From positions 38,888 through 102,887 of the forward strand of contig NZ_JARXWF010000015.1 in NCBI RefSeq assembly GCF_029892605.1: 64,000 nt of DNA, written 5' to 3'. Of this stretch, positions 37,097-46,005 are shown piece after piece. The notes under the pieces were generated by a model, which saw nothing but the letters and a program-made list of their open reading frames with translations, was not told the origin of the DNA and did no database searches. The first letter of the stretch is position 1, and every line of letters begins with the position of its first letter. The DNA is from Parabacteroides sp. PM6-13. Lineage in GTDB: Bacteria; Bacteroidota; Bacteroidia; Bacteroidales; Tannerellaceae. A program made the position numbers and the translations under genes.

Positions 37097-38113
37097 ATGA
37101 ATTTGAAAGAACAATATTGGCGCATCTCCTTAGTCGCCCTGATTATTTTATTAGGTTATGTCCTGTTTCAGTATATGCAGCCGTTTATGGGAGGAATCCT
37201 GGGTGCATTCACTATCTATGTGCTTGTGCGCAAGCAAATGCTTTACCTCACAGAGAAAAAGCATGTCCGTCCCAGTTGGGCGGCGCTTCTTTTGTTGGGA
37301 GAGGTTATTCTGGTTGTTCTTGTGCCGCTTTCGTTAGTCCTTTGGCTGATTATCAACAAATGGCAACACTTCAACCTCGACACCGCCATGATTGTCTCGG
37401 CGGCTCAGCACGTGGCCGACTTGGTACAGGAGAAGATTGGTTATAACATATTGAATACCGACAACCTGATCTCCGCCGTCTCCGTATTGCCGAAGATCGG
37501 GCAGTCGCTGGTGGGCAGCATAAGCGGCTTTTCCATCAATATGATCGCGTTGATCTTTGTCTTGTACTTCATGCTGGTGAGTATCCGTCCTTTCGAAACC
37601 TATATTATGTCACTGCTTCCCTTCAGCAATCGGAACAAACGACGGGTGGTGAATGAGATCTACCTATTGGTGAAATCCAATGCGATCGGTATTCCGCTGT
37701 TGGCGGTTATTCAGGGAGGTATCGCCTTGATAGGATATTATATCTTCGGGGTACCCGAACCGATTATATTTGGTGTGATCACCTGTGTGGCTACCGTCAT
37801 TCCCATTGTCGGCACCGGGTTGGTATGGGGACCGTTAGCTATCTACCTGGCGCTTACCGGCGAGTGGTTCAATGCGATCGGGCTGTTGGCTTTTGGGCTG
37901 TTGGTGGTATCTAATGTAGACAATATGATTCGTTTCGTACTTCAGAAACGGTTGGCAGACACCCATCCATTGATCACCATATTCGGGGTGATTATAGGGC
38001 TTTCCATGTTTGGCTTTATAGGCATCATCTTTGGTCCGATCCTGATTGCTATCTTCCTGCTTTGTGTAAATATCTTTAAGGAGGAATTCTTGGACAGTAA
38101 AAAAAGTGATTAG
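37097..38113 (+). CDS. AI-2E family (PerM/DUF20) permease, second copy
   Basis: 338 residues, about eight membrane helices; FGVITCVATVIPIVGTGLVWGP and the late LADTHPLITIFGVIIGL match the family. It is only distantly similar to the copy at 11,000. The start at 37,097 (MNLKEQYWRISLV) touches the terminator's T-run; an alternative start further in (for example the Met in FQYMQPF) would lose the first membrane helix. So either translation is near-leaderless or the hairpin acts as an attenuator. Ends inside a TTAGTG repeat tract. Confidence 0.85.
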   Translation: MNLKEQYWRISLVALIILLGYVLFQYMQPFMGGILGAFTIYVLVRKQMLYLTEKKHVRPSWAALLLLGEVILVVLVPLSLVLWLIINKWQHFNLDTAMIVSAAQHVADLVQEKIGYNILNTDNLISAVSVLPKIGQSLVGSISGFSINMIALIFVLYFMLVSIRPFETYIMSLLPFSNRNKRRVVNEIYLLVKSNAIGIPLLAVIQGGIALIGYYIFGVPEPIIFGVITCVATVIPIVGTGLVWGPLAIYLALTGEWFNAIGLLAFGLLVVSNVDNMIRFVLQKRLADTHPLITIFGVIIGLSMFGFIGIIFGPILIAIFLLCVNIFKEEFLDSKKSD

Positions 38114-38202
38114 TGGTTAGTGGTTAGTGGTTAGTGATTAGTGGTTAGTGGTTAGTAAATTTCTTTACTACTAAACACTAATCACTAACCACTAATCACT
38201 AA
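38104..38202. repeat. TTAGTGG tandem and inverted repeat
   Basis: About seven 7-8 bp units of the kind GTGGTTA/GTGATTA (38,104-38,152) are followed by their inverted counterparts CACTAATCACTAACC (38,175-38,200). The fold fills the gap between the convergent ends of the permease and lptD and touches both stop codons. Probably a two-way terminator generated by repeat expansion. Confidence 0.75.
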
Positions 38203-38203
38203 C

Positions 38204-41023
38204 TCAATACCACTGCTGTGCATCGCGATAGTTGCTGCTCTGATTGTATTTCAAGTCTTTCAACAGAGAGGAGCTAACGGCGATCGAGAAGGAATAGGAT
38301 TTATAAGGTCCGACCGGCATAAAGCTGGCCGACATCTGGAAGCAGTGCAGGTCGCGTGTGATATTACAACTCAGGTTGGTGATCTTCTTCGCGTCGAAAT
38401 TGTAGGTAGCGTTGAAGTTAAAGCGCCAGTTCTTCGTCGGCTGGATATTCCCGTTGAAGGTCAGGTTATGCGTCAACCCATATTTGTATTCCAAGCGTTT
38501 CTCATCGATCTTCTGCGTATCGTAGCCCAGGTTCATGGAGTAGTTGATCGTAAAGCTCCAGGGTATCTGGGTAATCAGGTAGCCATCGGCATCCCGTTCG
38601 CCCACCTCCTGCTTCTTGCCTAAGAGACGTCCGCCGCCCTGTTGATCGCCACCCTCCATACCAGGCTCGCCTCCCAGCTGATCAGGCGATGTCATACCAT
38701 CGCCCTGTTGGGAGTCGCCGCCGCTTTCGCCTTTAGAGGAGTCTTTCTTGCCGCCAAACAACTTTTTGAATGTATCGTTATTGAAGGTATAATTGAAGGA
38801 GGTACCTGTGCGTTGCAAGCGTCCCAGGCCGCGTCCGTTCATCACGCGCAGTTTATCCACCTTGCGCAAGCCGGTGACATTCCCTTCCGAGTCTCTGATC
38901 GCTTCGTTCATGTAGGTGTCGAAGGTCATATTCAGGTTGAGGGTATAGGCCTTCCCGAATTTAATACGCAGGTTGGCATTGAAAGACTGGCTCCACTTAA
39001 AGGAGTCCACCGCCATATTATAGCCAAATCCTGTCAAGGAGAATTTATCAATCAGGCTGACTTTCTTTTCCGCGATCGAATCGTTCTTCGAGGCTACCTT
39101 CATCTCCAGGTTGTTGTCGAGCGAGAAGCTCACCATGCCCGACTTACCGGTCGGCGGCACCCCGTAGATCCCATGGCGGAAAGGCGAGTATTCGTAGATC
39201 TGCTCTTCGCCCTGGTTATTGACATAGGAGTAGCGCTCCATAAACCCAAAGAGCGGATCACCGAAGTCGGGGCGATAGGATACACTCACAGAGGGCTCCA
39301 GGCGATGACGTATCATCTGGATACCGGTCAGCTTCTTCAGGAAAGCCACCGGCGTGAAATCCCCGTATATCGTGGTCGATGCTGAGAGCGATGCGTTGAA
39401 GTCATACAAGCGATAGAAGCCCATCGTCGTATCGGCCGGCGCCATCTTCTGTGCAATCGGATCGTAAGTCTCTGTGATCTTGCTGGTGTACCAACGCTCC
39501 GTATAGTTAAATGAAGGGCTGATATTGATATAATTGAACACATTGAAATTGGCGCTCACCGGAATATTATGCTTCATCCCGTTCTTCCAGTCTTTCAACA
39601 GGCTCGATTCCATCAACAGGTATTCTTTGGTATTGATCGTGTTACGCATATACCCCGAATAACTCATCGAGATCTTTTCATACCATCGTTCCTTGCCCAC
39701 CGCGTTTTTCCGTTTGAAAGGATAGATACGCGACATGGTGATCGAGATATCCGGCAGGGTAACCGCCAACATCGAGTCGCGCGTTTGCTGGTTGACGCTG
39801 AATGTGGCCGCAACCGTGAACGGGCTGTTCGGGAAGCGTTGTGTCAGGTTGATCGTCGACCCTTTATTATTCTGCGAAGCATCCGAATAGCCATTGCTGC
39901 CGGGATAAAAACTACCGATCTCATTGCGGTGATAAGAAGAAGTGGCAAAATTCACACTGGCGGAGAACGAACGGAACGGGTTCATCTTCGCATCCTGTGT
40001 GTGGCTCCATTTTATCGAGAAATCCTTACTCTTCGTATAATCGGGCATGCCTTTGTCGCCTTCCACATTGACGGCGTACGATAGGTCGAAATTACCCGAG
40101 AACTTATAGCGCTTGCGGTAGGTCGAACGGGCATTGACGCGCCACGATCCTTTGGTATAGATATCCCCCGTCAGCGCCAGGTCGACATAATCGCTCAGCG
40201 CGAAATAGTATCCCCCGTCGTGCAGGTTGAAACCACGTTTCGATTCATCCCCATACGAGGGCATAATGATACCCGAGGAATATTCGCTGGTGAAGGGGAA
40301 AAAGGCAAAAGGTAGAGCCACCGGCAGCGGCACATCTTCGATCACCAGATAAACCGGCCCGGTTACAATATCTTTATTCGGGCGCACCTTTGCCTTGGTC
40401 ATCTGAATATAGAAGTGAGGATGGTCGTGGTGGTCGCAGGTGGTATATTTCCCCCCGACCATATTGAGGGCGTCGGTCTCTGTCTTCTTGGTACGGTCGG
40501 CAATCACATAGCCTTCGCCCTGCTGGGTCACCACATGGGTGATATATCCTTTGCGCGTCTTGAAGTTATAGCGCATTGTCTTGCCTTCGTATTGTTGATC
40601 GCCCTGCGAGAAAAGAGGATAGCCGAACTCATCACCGATGGAGTCGACCGCGAATTTGGCATACACCTGGCTGCTGTCCATATCGATATCGATCGCTTCC
40701 GATTGCAGTTCGATATTCTGGTATTTCACATTTGCCTCGCCGAACAGGTAAGCCATATTGCCGGCTGTCATCACGATGGAGTCCTTCGCCGAATAGATCA
40801 CCGGCGCTTCCAGCGGACTTTTGCGAGCCGGAATCGTATCGGCAGCAATCGTATCGCCCACCGTGACATAGACCGAGTCGTCCGGCAACACCGTTCCCTC
40901 CGGGGATATCACCTCCTGAGCCCGGGCAAACAGCGTCCCGGCAAGGAATATACACAGGTATGTTACTAATCTCCTCTTCAAATTGTCAATCTCTTCGGTC
41001 TGCAAAGGTATAATAATTTTCAC
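38204..41023 (-). CDS. lptD: LPS-assembly outer-membrane protein LptD
   Basis: 939 residues. Signal-like start (RRLVTYLCIFLAGTLFARAQ), OstA/LptA-like beta-jellyroll (about 75-210, SKDSIVMTAGNMAYLFGEANVKYQ-type repeat with MRYNFKTRKGY), then a large barrel (about 220-935). A Gly/Gln/Glu/Asp-rich insert (about 750-810, SSKGESGGDSQQGDG) sits in a loop. It places LPS in the outer leaflet with LptE. The Bacteroidetes form lacks an obvious plug of disulphide Cys. Stop falls in the TTAGTG repeat tract; 16 bp after the HD gene. Confidence 0.82.
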   Translation of the reverse strand: MKIIIPLQTEEIDNLKRRLVTYLCIFLAGTLFARAQEVISPEGTVLPDDSVYVTVGDTIAADTIPARKSPLEAPVIYSAKDSIVMTAGNMAYLFGEANVKYQNIELQSEAIDIDMDSSQVYAKFAVDSIGDEFGYPLFSQGDQQYEGKTMRYNFKTRKGYITHVVTQQGEGYVIADRTKKTETDALNMVGGKYTTCDHHDHPHFYIQMTKAKVRPNKDIVTGPVYLVIEDVPLPVALPFAFFPFTSEYSSGIIMPSYGDESKRGFNLHDGGYYFALSDYVDLALTGDIYTKGSWRVNARSTYRKRYKFSGNFDLSYAVNVEGDKGMPDYTKSKDFSIKWSHTQDAKMNPFRSFSASVNFATSSYHRNEIGSFYPGSNGYSDASQNNKGSTINLTQRFPNSPFTVAATFSVNQQTRDSMLAVTLPDISITMSRIYPFKRKNAVGKERWYEKISMSYSGYMRNTINTKEYLLMESSLLKDWKNGMKHNIPVSANFNVFNYINISPSFNYTERWYTSKITETYDPIAQKMAPADTTMGFYRLYDFNASLSASTTIYGDFTPVAFLKKLTGIQMIRHRLEPSVSVSYRPDFGDPLFGFMERYSYVNNQGEEQIYEYSPFRHGIYGVPPTGKSGMVSFSLDNNLEMKVASKNDSIAEKKVSLIDKFSLTGFGYNMAVDSFKWSQSFNANLRIKFGKAYTLNLNMTFDTYMNEAIRDSEGNVTGLRKVDKLRVMNGRGLGRLQRTGTSFNYTFNNDTFKKLFGGKKDSSKGESGGDSQQGDGMTSPDQLGGEPGMEGGDQQGGGRLLGKKQEVGERDADGYLITQIPWSFTINYSMNLGYDTQKIDEKRLEYKYGLTHNLTFNGNIQPTKNWRFNFNATYNFDAKKITNLSCNITRDLHCFQMSASFMPVGPYKSYSFSIAVSSSLLKDLKYNQSSNYRDAQQWY

Positions 41024-41039
41024 GACCCCCTTTGTAGAA

Positions 41040-41579
41040 TTAGCCTAAAAAGAGTTTACACCAGTACTTAAAACGCTCCACGCCATCTTGTCCGTATCGT
41101 TCCAGACTCCGTATAGCCTTATCGACGGAACGTTCTTTATCGAGTTTTGTCTTGCTGAAGAACTTATCGGCAAAGCAGATCAACTGCTCCTCCAGGCTAA
41201 TAGGCTGCATATCGCGGTGCGGAATGGGCAGGTTGCGCCCGATGATGGTCTCCAAGGTGAGTCCGGTACCTGTATGCCGCTCACACACCAATGCGTGACG
41301 CGGATAACCGGCCTTCTCTACCAATTCAGCTCCCAGGTAACCATGGCAAATATACTCCGCGTCACCAAAACAACCCACCTCAGGCGCGTTGCATCGGAAT
41401 ATGCCTATGTCATGAAGCATCGCTGCCTCTTCTATAAAATCGGTATCTAACGCCATCTCCGGATGATTGCGGGCTATCGCCAGCGCTTTGTCGGCCACGC
41501 TCCGGCTATGTGTCACCAGTATACGGTAACCTTCGGAGTCAATCGGATAATATTGGGTAATCAGTTCAAACGGATCCAT
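41040..41579 (-). CDS. HD-domain phosphohydrolase-like protein
   Basis: 179 residues with HD motifs: HSRSVADKAL, LHDIGIF and a later D in FADKFFSK. These bind metal and suggest a phosphohydrolase (nucleotide or cyclic nucleotide); annotated homologues are generic. First gene of the unit with lptD. A TATATTTG -7 box is at 41,600-41,607, 21 bp upstream, and the dispersed element copy 2 lies behind it. Confidence 0.8.
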   Translation of the reverse strand: MDPFELITQYYPIDSEGYRILVTHSRSVADKALAIARNHPEMALDTDFIEEAAMLHDIGIFRCNAPEVGCFGDAEYICHGYLGAELVEKAGYPRHALVCERHTGTGLTLETIIGRNLPIPHRDMQPISLEEQLICFADKFFSKTKLDKERSVDKAIRSLERYGQDGVERFKYWCKLFLG

Positions 41580-41669
41580 CTCGCTGTTATTATTGTACGC
41601 AAATATAGGAGTTTTAATTGTGATCCGCCTATGGAATCATTCGGAAATCAGCCCCTGTTTTTCGAAGGC

Positions 41670-41812
41670 GTAGAAGCAAATGTTAAAAACCAGTTTTTAA
41701 GCAAAAAGGCCGTTTTGCTTACAATCTCGTACGTTAAAAAGTGTTACTCGCAGGACTAATTTAAAATACCCCTACGTTTTTGCGCGAAAAGTCGGGCGGA
41801 AGTTTTAAATCG
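41670..41812 (-). repeat. Dispersed upstream element, copy 2
   Basis: Reverse-strand copy of the 14,238 element, shorter and more diverged but with GTAGGGGTATTTTAAATTAG, GCGAGTAACACTTTTTAACG and a GCAAAAxGGCxTTTTGC stem. It points at the HD gene (start 41,579), not at the eCIS. Confidence 0.75.
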
Positions 41813-41870
41813 TAAGTTGAGGGGGTTGGCTATTTAGGGTGGGATTAACTTATTTTAAGAATATATGGTC

Positions 41871-42034
41871 TGAACCGGGATTTTGCTGATTTTTGGATTT
41901 ACGGGATGTGATTTTTTGATTTGAAGTGATTATAAGAATCGCCCGTTTTGCCTTGGTAGAATCAATCATGAAAATCAACAAAATCAAGAATAATCACATC
42001 CCGGAAATTCCAAAATCAGCAAAACCCCGGTTCA
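41871..42034. repeat. Large imperfect inverted repeat upstream of the eCIS
   Basis: Arms 41,871-41,922 and 41,980-42,034 match in reverse complement over about 50 bp with a few mismatches; landmarks TGAACCGGG, TTTTGCTGATTTT, CGGGATGTGATT. Related sequence (AATCACATCCGG...CAAAATCAGC) is at 14,157-14,185, again beside a dispersed-element copy. The rest of the 652-bp gap 41,580-42,231 holds no gene. Confidence 0.72.
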
Positions 42035-42184
42035 AGACAATCCCCTGACAAACAGCCAAATAAACCAACCAAGGACACCCTATCCATCTAGTCGTCAATC
42101 ACATTGTCTATCCCGTTTAGGCGATTGTGGTTATTTCGCCAAGATGTTTTGACGTACTGACCACTTAACGGAAATATTCTTGCT

Positions 42185-42192
42185 TAGCTTTG
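42185..42192 (+). promoter_or_regulatory. Candidate -7 box of the eCIS operon
   Basis: TAGCTTTG matches TAnnTTTG 40 bp before the first eCIS ATG. No TTTG box at 19-21 bp was found, so the site is weak or needs an activator. It is the only obvious box close to the operon start. Confidence 0.35.
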
Positions 42193-42231
42193 AATATCGG
42201 TACGAAAAAACAAATACACCCTCAATAACCT

Positions 42232-42786
42232 ATGATTTACACCTGCCTTTCACACTTGTCCAGTTTACTGAATGAATACCTGGATAGCTACTACGAAACC
42301 ATGGAAAACCAGGCGGAAGTAGGAGCGGTTCGATCGTTCTCGACGGTCGAGATCCCCAATAAGATCATTCTTTCGCTTATTAATATGGAACGCGAGACAG
42401 GCATCGGAAAGGCGGTGTCGTATCGATCGGCAGGTGACAACCAAGTGGTGCAGAACGCTACTTCCTGGTTTTTCAACCTGACCTTTCTGATGGCGGCGGT
42501 CTTTGATGAGAAGAGGTATGTCGAATCGCTGGAGAAATTGGCGACTTCAGTCGCTTTCCTACAGCAGAACAGTACGATCCGCCTCCAGAACAATTTCCGC
42601 TTCACCATCGAGCCGATCACCCTGAACATACAGGAATTGAGCAACCTCTGGGGCATTATGGGCGGACACCATTACCCGGCTTTCTTCGGGCGCATACGCC
42701 TGATCTCCTTCGACAGTGACCAGATCGACCGGGTGGCAGCCCGCATCCTTCAACCGGATACGCAAACGACACCAAACAAGGAATAG
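42232..42786 (+). CDS. eCIS cap/terminator protein (Pvc16-like, DUF4255)
   Basis: 184 residues matching DUF4255 (Pvc16 N-terminal) in order: an N-terminal helix (LSSLLNEYLDSYY), a beta core with IILSLINMERETG, NLTFLMAAVFDEKRYVESLEKL, then LNIQELSNLWGIMGGHHYPAFFGRIRL. In Afp/PVC the homologue caps the distal end of tube and sheath. Here it is the first gene, as in many Bacteroidetes eCIS loci, while in PVC it is last. Three bp to the next gene. Confidence 0.85.
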   Translation: MIYTCLSHLSSLLNEYLDSYYETMENQAEVGAVRSFSTVEIPNKIILSLINMERETGIGKAVSYRSAGDNQVVQNATSWFFNLTFLMAAVFDEKRYVESLEKLATSVAFLQQNSTIRLQNNFRFTIEPITLNIQELSNLWGIMGGHHYPAFFGRIRLISFDSDQIDRVAARILQPDTQTTPNKE

Positions 42787-42789
42787 ACG

Positions 42790-43458
42790 ATGGAAAACTA
42801 CCAGATCATACTAAAGGTGGTCATCACCCACAGCTATTTCCCGGATGGAGTCTGCCGATCGCTCGATCTCTACCCGACACCGGAGAGCAAGCAGTTGTTC
42901 CTGCGTCGCCAGATGGTATGTAAAAAGATCAAACCCAACGAATGGGTCTTCCTGCAGGCGGCCAGCTCCGACGGATCGTTCCGCGATACGGACGAGCAAC
43001 TCTCCCTCTGTCTGGAATCGACCGACCCTTCCTTCTCGCTCTACACCCGGTTGGAAGAGGCATTTGAGACAGGCCGTGTTATCAAACAGCTGGATGTCAC
43101 CCTGCCTGCTGTTCAGAAAGCACCGGTCGAGATAAACCATGTCTTCGAGGCGAAGAAGATGTTTTGGGTATATGCCCTGCTCCCACGCGTCGAAACAGGT
43201 CGGAAGCGGAATATCAAACTGATAGAGCTATCCGACAAAGTGGCGTTCGACAAAAAGGAATATGTCGTCTTATATGAGCGGACCGCGACGACGTTTCGCA
43301 GTAAGAAACAGATCCCACTATCCAATAGCTACCCGTTTCAGCTTCGCCTGTACGAAGAAAAGGAACATGGCGACAAATTATTGAGTCAATACATCCCCTT
43401 CCCACAACCGGAAGACACCAATAAAAACAATGAAATCATTACATACATTTATTACTAA
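42790..43458 (+). CDS. eCIS-associated protein of unknown function (possible cap adaptor)
   Basis: 222 residues, beta-rich, no signal peptide or membrane helix. I do not recognise a family. Motifs such as YQIILKVVITHSYFPDG, FWVYALLPRV and YVVLYERTATTF are visible but uninformative. Its slot between the cap gene and the sheath gene, 3 bp and 15 bp from them, suggests a structural part near the cap or a chaperone for sheath assembly; position alone supports this. Confidence 0.5.
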   Translation: MENYQIILKVVITHSYFPDGVCRSLDLYPTPESKQLFLRRQMVCKKIKPNEWVFLQAASSDGSFRDTDEQLSLCLESTDPSFSLYTRLEEAFETGRVIKQLDVTLPAVQKAPVEINHVFEAKKMFWVYALLPRVETGRKRNIKLIELSDKVAFDKKEYVVLYERTATTFRSKKQIPLSNSYPFQLRLYEEKEHGDKLLSQYIPFPQPEDTNKNNEIITYIYY

Positions 43459-43473
43459 CTAAAAGAACAACCT

Positions 43474-45033
43474 ATGGCAATCATGAAGACCCCAGGCGTT
43501 TATATCGTTGAGAAAAACGCTTTTCCCAATTCGGTGGTAGACGTTCCGACGGCAGTACCGGCATTTGTCGGTTACACTGAAAAAGCAGTGCAGGGCAATG
43601 AATCCCTGTTGAACAAACCTTTCCGCATCAGCTCGATGGCGGAATTCCACTCACACTTCGGAGGCGCTCCGACACCCGTATTCAAAGTAGCTAGGAAAGC
43701 GACCGACACACCGTCGGAAGTGGTGATCAGTGACACGGACTATATGCTGGTGGCTCCCACGAAACAATATACCTTCTATTACAACCTGCTTTTCTTCTTT
43801 GCGAACGGAGGAGGCCCGTGTTACATTGTTTCCGTAGGCAGCTACAAAGACAACGTAAGTGCCGACGCCTTCCTGGGTGGTATCGAGGCGTTGAAACGTG
43901 AACAGGAACCTACCATGCTGGTGATACCCGAAGCGGTCAACCTGCCGATCGACAAATGCACCTTGGTGCAACAGACCATGTTGATGCATTGCGGTTATGA
44001 GATGAGAAACCGGATAGCGATCCTCGACCTGAAGAACGAGAAAGACCCGGTGAAAACATTCCGCGAAGGCATTGGTAACAACCAGTTGGGATTCGGCGCC
44101 GCCTATTATCCTTGGCTGAAGACTTCGATCATTGGCGATAGCTACATCAGCGTATGCAACCTTGAATACGATGATATGCTGAAAGAAGCGCTGAAAACCG
44201 AGATCCAATACTGGGACGACGAAGAGGTGCTGGTGTTGGTAGATCGCATGGGATCAGCGAAGGCCGCTGCTCCGGCAAAAGCGACTCCGGCAGCCAAAGA
44301 GGGGGATGAGAAAGAAAAAGAAAAAATCACTCCGGCAGCCAAACCAGCCGACAACAAGAAGATCACAGAGGAAGAAAAATATTACCTCCATATGATCCTG
44401 TTGCAAAACTCAGCCATCTACAAAAACATCTTCGCTATTATCAGTAAGCAACTCAATTTCCTTCCTCCCTCCGCAGCGATGGCGGGTCTCTACACCATGA
44501 CCGACAATACACGCGGTGTATGGAAAGCCCCGGCGAATATTTCGATCAACGGAGTAGTGGCTCCGGCTGTCAATATCTCTCACGCCGAGCAGGAAGACCT
44601 GAATGTGCCGCTATCGGGTAAAGCCGTGAACGCCATTCGCACCTTCACCGGCGAAGGTCTTAAAGTATGGGGTGCCCGTACCCTGGATGGCAACTCGTTG
44701 GATTGGCGCTATATCAACGTACGCCGTACGATGATCTACCTGGAAGAATCGGTGAAGAACGCCGCGCGCGCTTACGTATTCGACCCCAACACCGCCAATA
44801 CCTGGGTGAACATCAAGAGCATGATCGGCAACTTCCTGAACAGCGTATGGAAACGCGGAGGACTGGCAGGCGCCACACCGGACGATGCCTATAGCGTACA
44901 TGTTGGTCTGGGCGAAACCATGACAGCGGAAGATATCCTGGAAGGCATCCTGCGGGTAACGGTATTGGTAGCCATCTCCCGTCCGGCCGAATTTATCGAG
45001 ATCACCTTCCAGCAACAAATGCAAAAGAGCTGA
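43474..45033 (+). CDS. Contractile sheath protein
   Basis: 519 residues. N-terminal TPGVYIVEKNAFPNSVVDVPTA segment and C-terminal block (RTLDGNSLDWRYINVRRTM, ARAYVFDPNTANTW, ILRVTVLVAISRPAEFI) are standard for the phage tail sheath family. It polymerises around the tube and contracts to drive it. A hydrophilic Ala/Lys/Glu/Pro-rich insert (about 262-300, AKAAAPAKATPAAKEGD...) sits between core and C-terminal domain. Only one sheath gene is present, against three in Afp/PVC. Confidence 0.93.
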   Translation: MAIMKTPGVYIVEKNAFPNSVVDVPTAVPAFVGYTEKAVQGNESLLNKPFRISSMAEFHSHFGGAPTPVFKVARKATDTPSEVVISDTDYMLVAPTKQYTFYYNLLFFFANGGGPCYIVSVGSYKDNVSADAFLGGIEALKREQEPTMLVIPEAVNLPIDKCTLVQQTMLMHCGYEMRNRIAILDLKNEKDPVKTFREGIGNNQLGFGAAYYPWLKTSIIGDSYISVCNLEYDDMLKEALKTEIQYWDDEEVLVLVDRMGSAKAAAPAKATPAAKEGDEKEKEKITPAAKPADNKKITEEEKYYLHMILLQNSAIYKNIFAIISKQLNFLPPSAAMAGLYTMTDNTRGVWKAPANISINGVVAPAVNISHAEQEDLNVPLSGKAVNAIRTFTGEGLKVWGARTLDGNSLDWRYINVRRTMIYLEESVKNAARAYVFDPNTANTWVNIKSMIGNFLNSVWKRGGLAGATPDDAYSVHVGLGETMTAEDILEGILRVTVLVAISRPAEFIEITFQQQMQKS

Positions 45034-45072
45034 GCAAGAAAACAGAATTATATACATTAAAAAATAACAACT

Positions 45073-45525
45073 ATGGCAGAAAAAGATAATAGCAATCAAT
45101 GGCCCATGCCGGCTTTCTATTTCAAAGTAGAGATTGGCAGTATTGGCGAAATAGCCTTCAAAGAGGTTTCCGGACTGGGAACAGAGGCACAGGTCATCGA
45201 ATACCGTCATGGCAACAGCCCCCAGTTCTCAACCGTTAAAATGCCTGGGCTCAAAAAGTCGGGCAATGTAACCTTCAAGAAAGGAGTGTTTAAAAAGGAC
45301 AACAAATTGTTCAAATGGTTCGATTCCATTAAATTGAATACGGTAGAACGCCATCCGGTGACCATCAGCCTGCTTGACGAAGAGGGCAACCCGACCATGG
45401 TGTGGAAGCTCAACAATGCCTGGCCCGCGAAAATCACCGGGGTAAACCTCAAGTCAGATGGCAACGAGGCGGCTATCGAAGGCATGGAAGTGGTACACGA
45501 AGGCTTGACGATCGAAAACGCATAA
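45073..45525 (+). CDS. Inner tube protein 1 (Hcp/gp19-like)
   Basis: 150 residues of the T4-like tail tube family: PAFYFKVEIGSIGEIAFKEVSG start, then QVIEYRHGN, GNVTFKKGVF, VTISLLDEEGNPTMVWKLNNAWP, EAAIEGMEVVHEGL. Expected to form hexameric rings stacked as the main tube. 39 bp after the sheath gene, 3 bp before the second tube gene. Confidence 0.92.
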   Translation: MAEKDNSNQWPMPAFYFKVEIGSIGEIAFKEVSGLGTEAQVIEYRHGNSPQFSTVKMPGLKKSGNVTFKKGVFKKDNKLFKWFDSIKLNTVERHPVTISLLDEEGNPTMVWKLNNAWPAKITGVNLKSDGNEAAIEGMEVVHEGLTIENA

Positions 45526-45528
45526 AGC

Positions 45529-46005
45529 ATGTCGGTAGATTCATCCGCAAATGACGTGGCATGGGCTCCTGCGGTGGCTTTCTATTTCAGAGTCACATTT
45601 CATGGGAAACCATCTATTTCCGATACCAACTTCAAGGAGGTATCGGGGCTAACAGTCGATATGGATGTAGAAACGGTAAAGGAGGGTGGAGAAAACAACT
45701 TCACCCACCAACTGCCGCTTCGGTTGAAGCATAACCGCTTGGTGCTCAAACGAGCCTTGGCGAAGATGGATAACGACTTGGAAAAATGGGTGAAAGACAA
45801 CCTGGAAAACGGATTCTCCATCGGATTTACACCGCGTAACATCACCATCACCCTGTTGGACAGCGACGGTAAACCCTTTAGCCAGTGGTTGTGCAGCAAT
45901 GCCTATCCCGCCAAATGGGATCTGAGTGTGTTGGATGCCGAGAAGAACGCGTTGGTCATTGAGACCTTGGAACTGAACTATAATCTCTTAAGTCGAACGC
46001 AATAA
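45529..46005 (+). CDS. Inner tube protein 2 (baseplate-proximal tube initiator)
   Basis: 158 residues, same fold as the preceding gene (FYFRVTFHGKPSISDTNFKEVSG, LVLKRALAKMDNDLEKWV, ITLLDSDGKPFSQWLCSNAYP, LVIETLELNYNLL). In eCIS the second, divergent tube protein forms the first ring on the spike (Pvc5-like); that role is inferred. Its stop overlaps the next start (TAATG). Confidence 0.9.
   Translation: MSVDSSANDVAWAPAVAFYFRVTFHGKPSISDTNFKEVSGLTVDMDVETVKEGGENNFTHQLPLRLKHNRLVLKRALAKMDNDLEKWVKDNLENGFSIGFTPRNITITLLDSDGKPFSQWLCSNAYPAKWDLSVLDAEKNALVIETLELNYNLLSRTQ

Noticed and set aside
38104..38202. CRISPR-like tandem repeat
   Set aside because: Units are 7-8 bp without spacers and form a simple inverted repeat between convergent genes.
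40632..40955. Open frames antisense to lptD and other long genes
   Set aside because: They mirror the sense gene's codon structure, have no start context or family motifs, and overlap well-supported genes completely.
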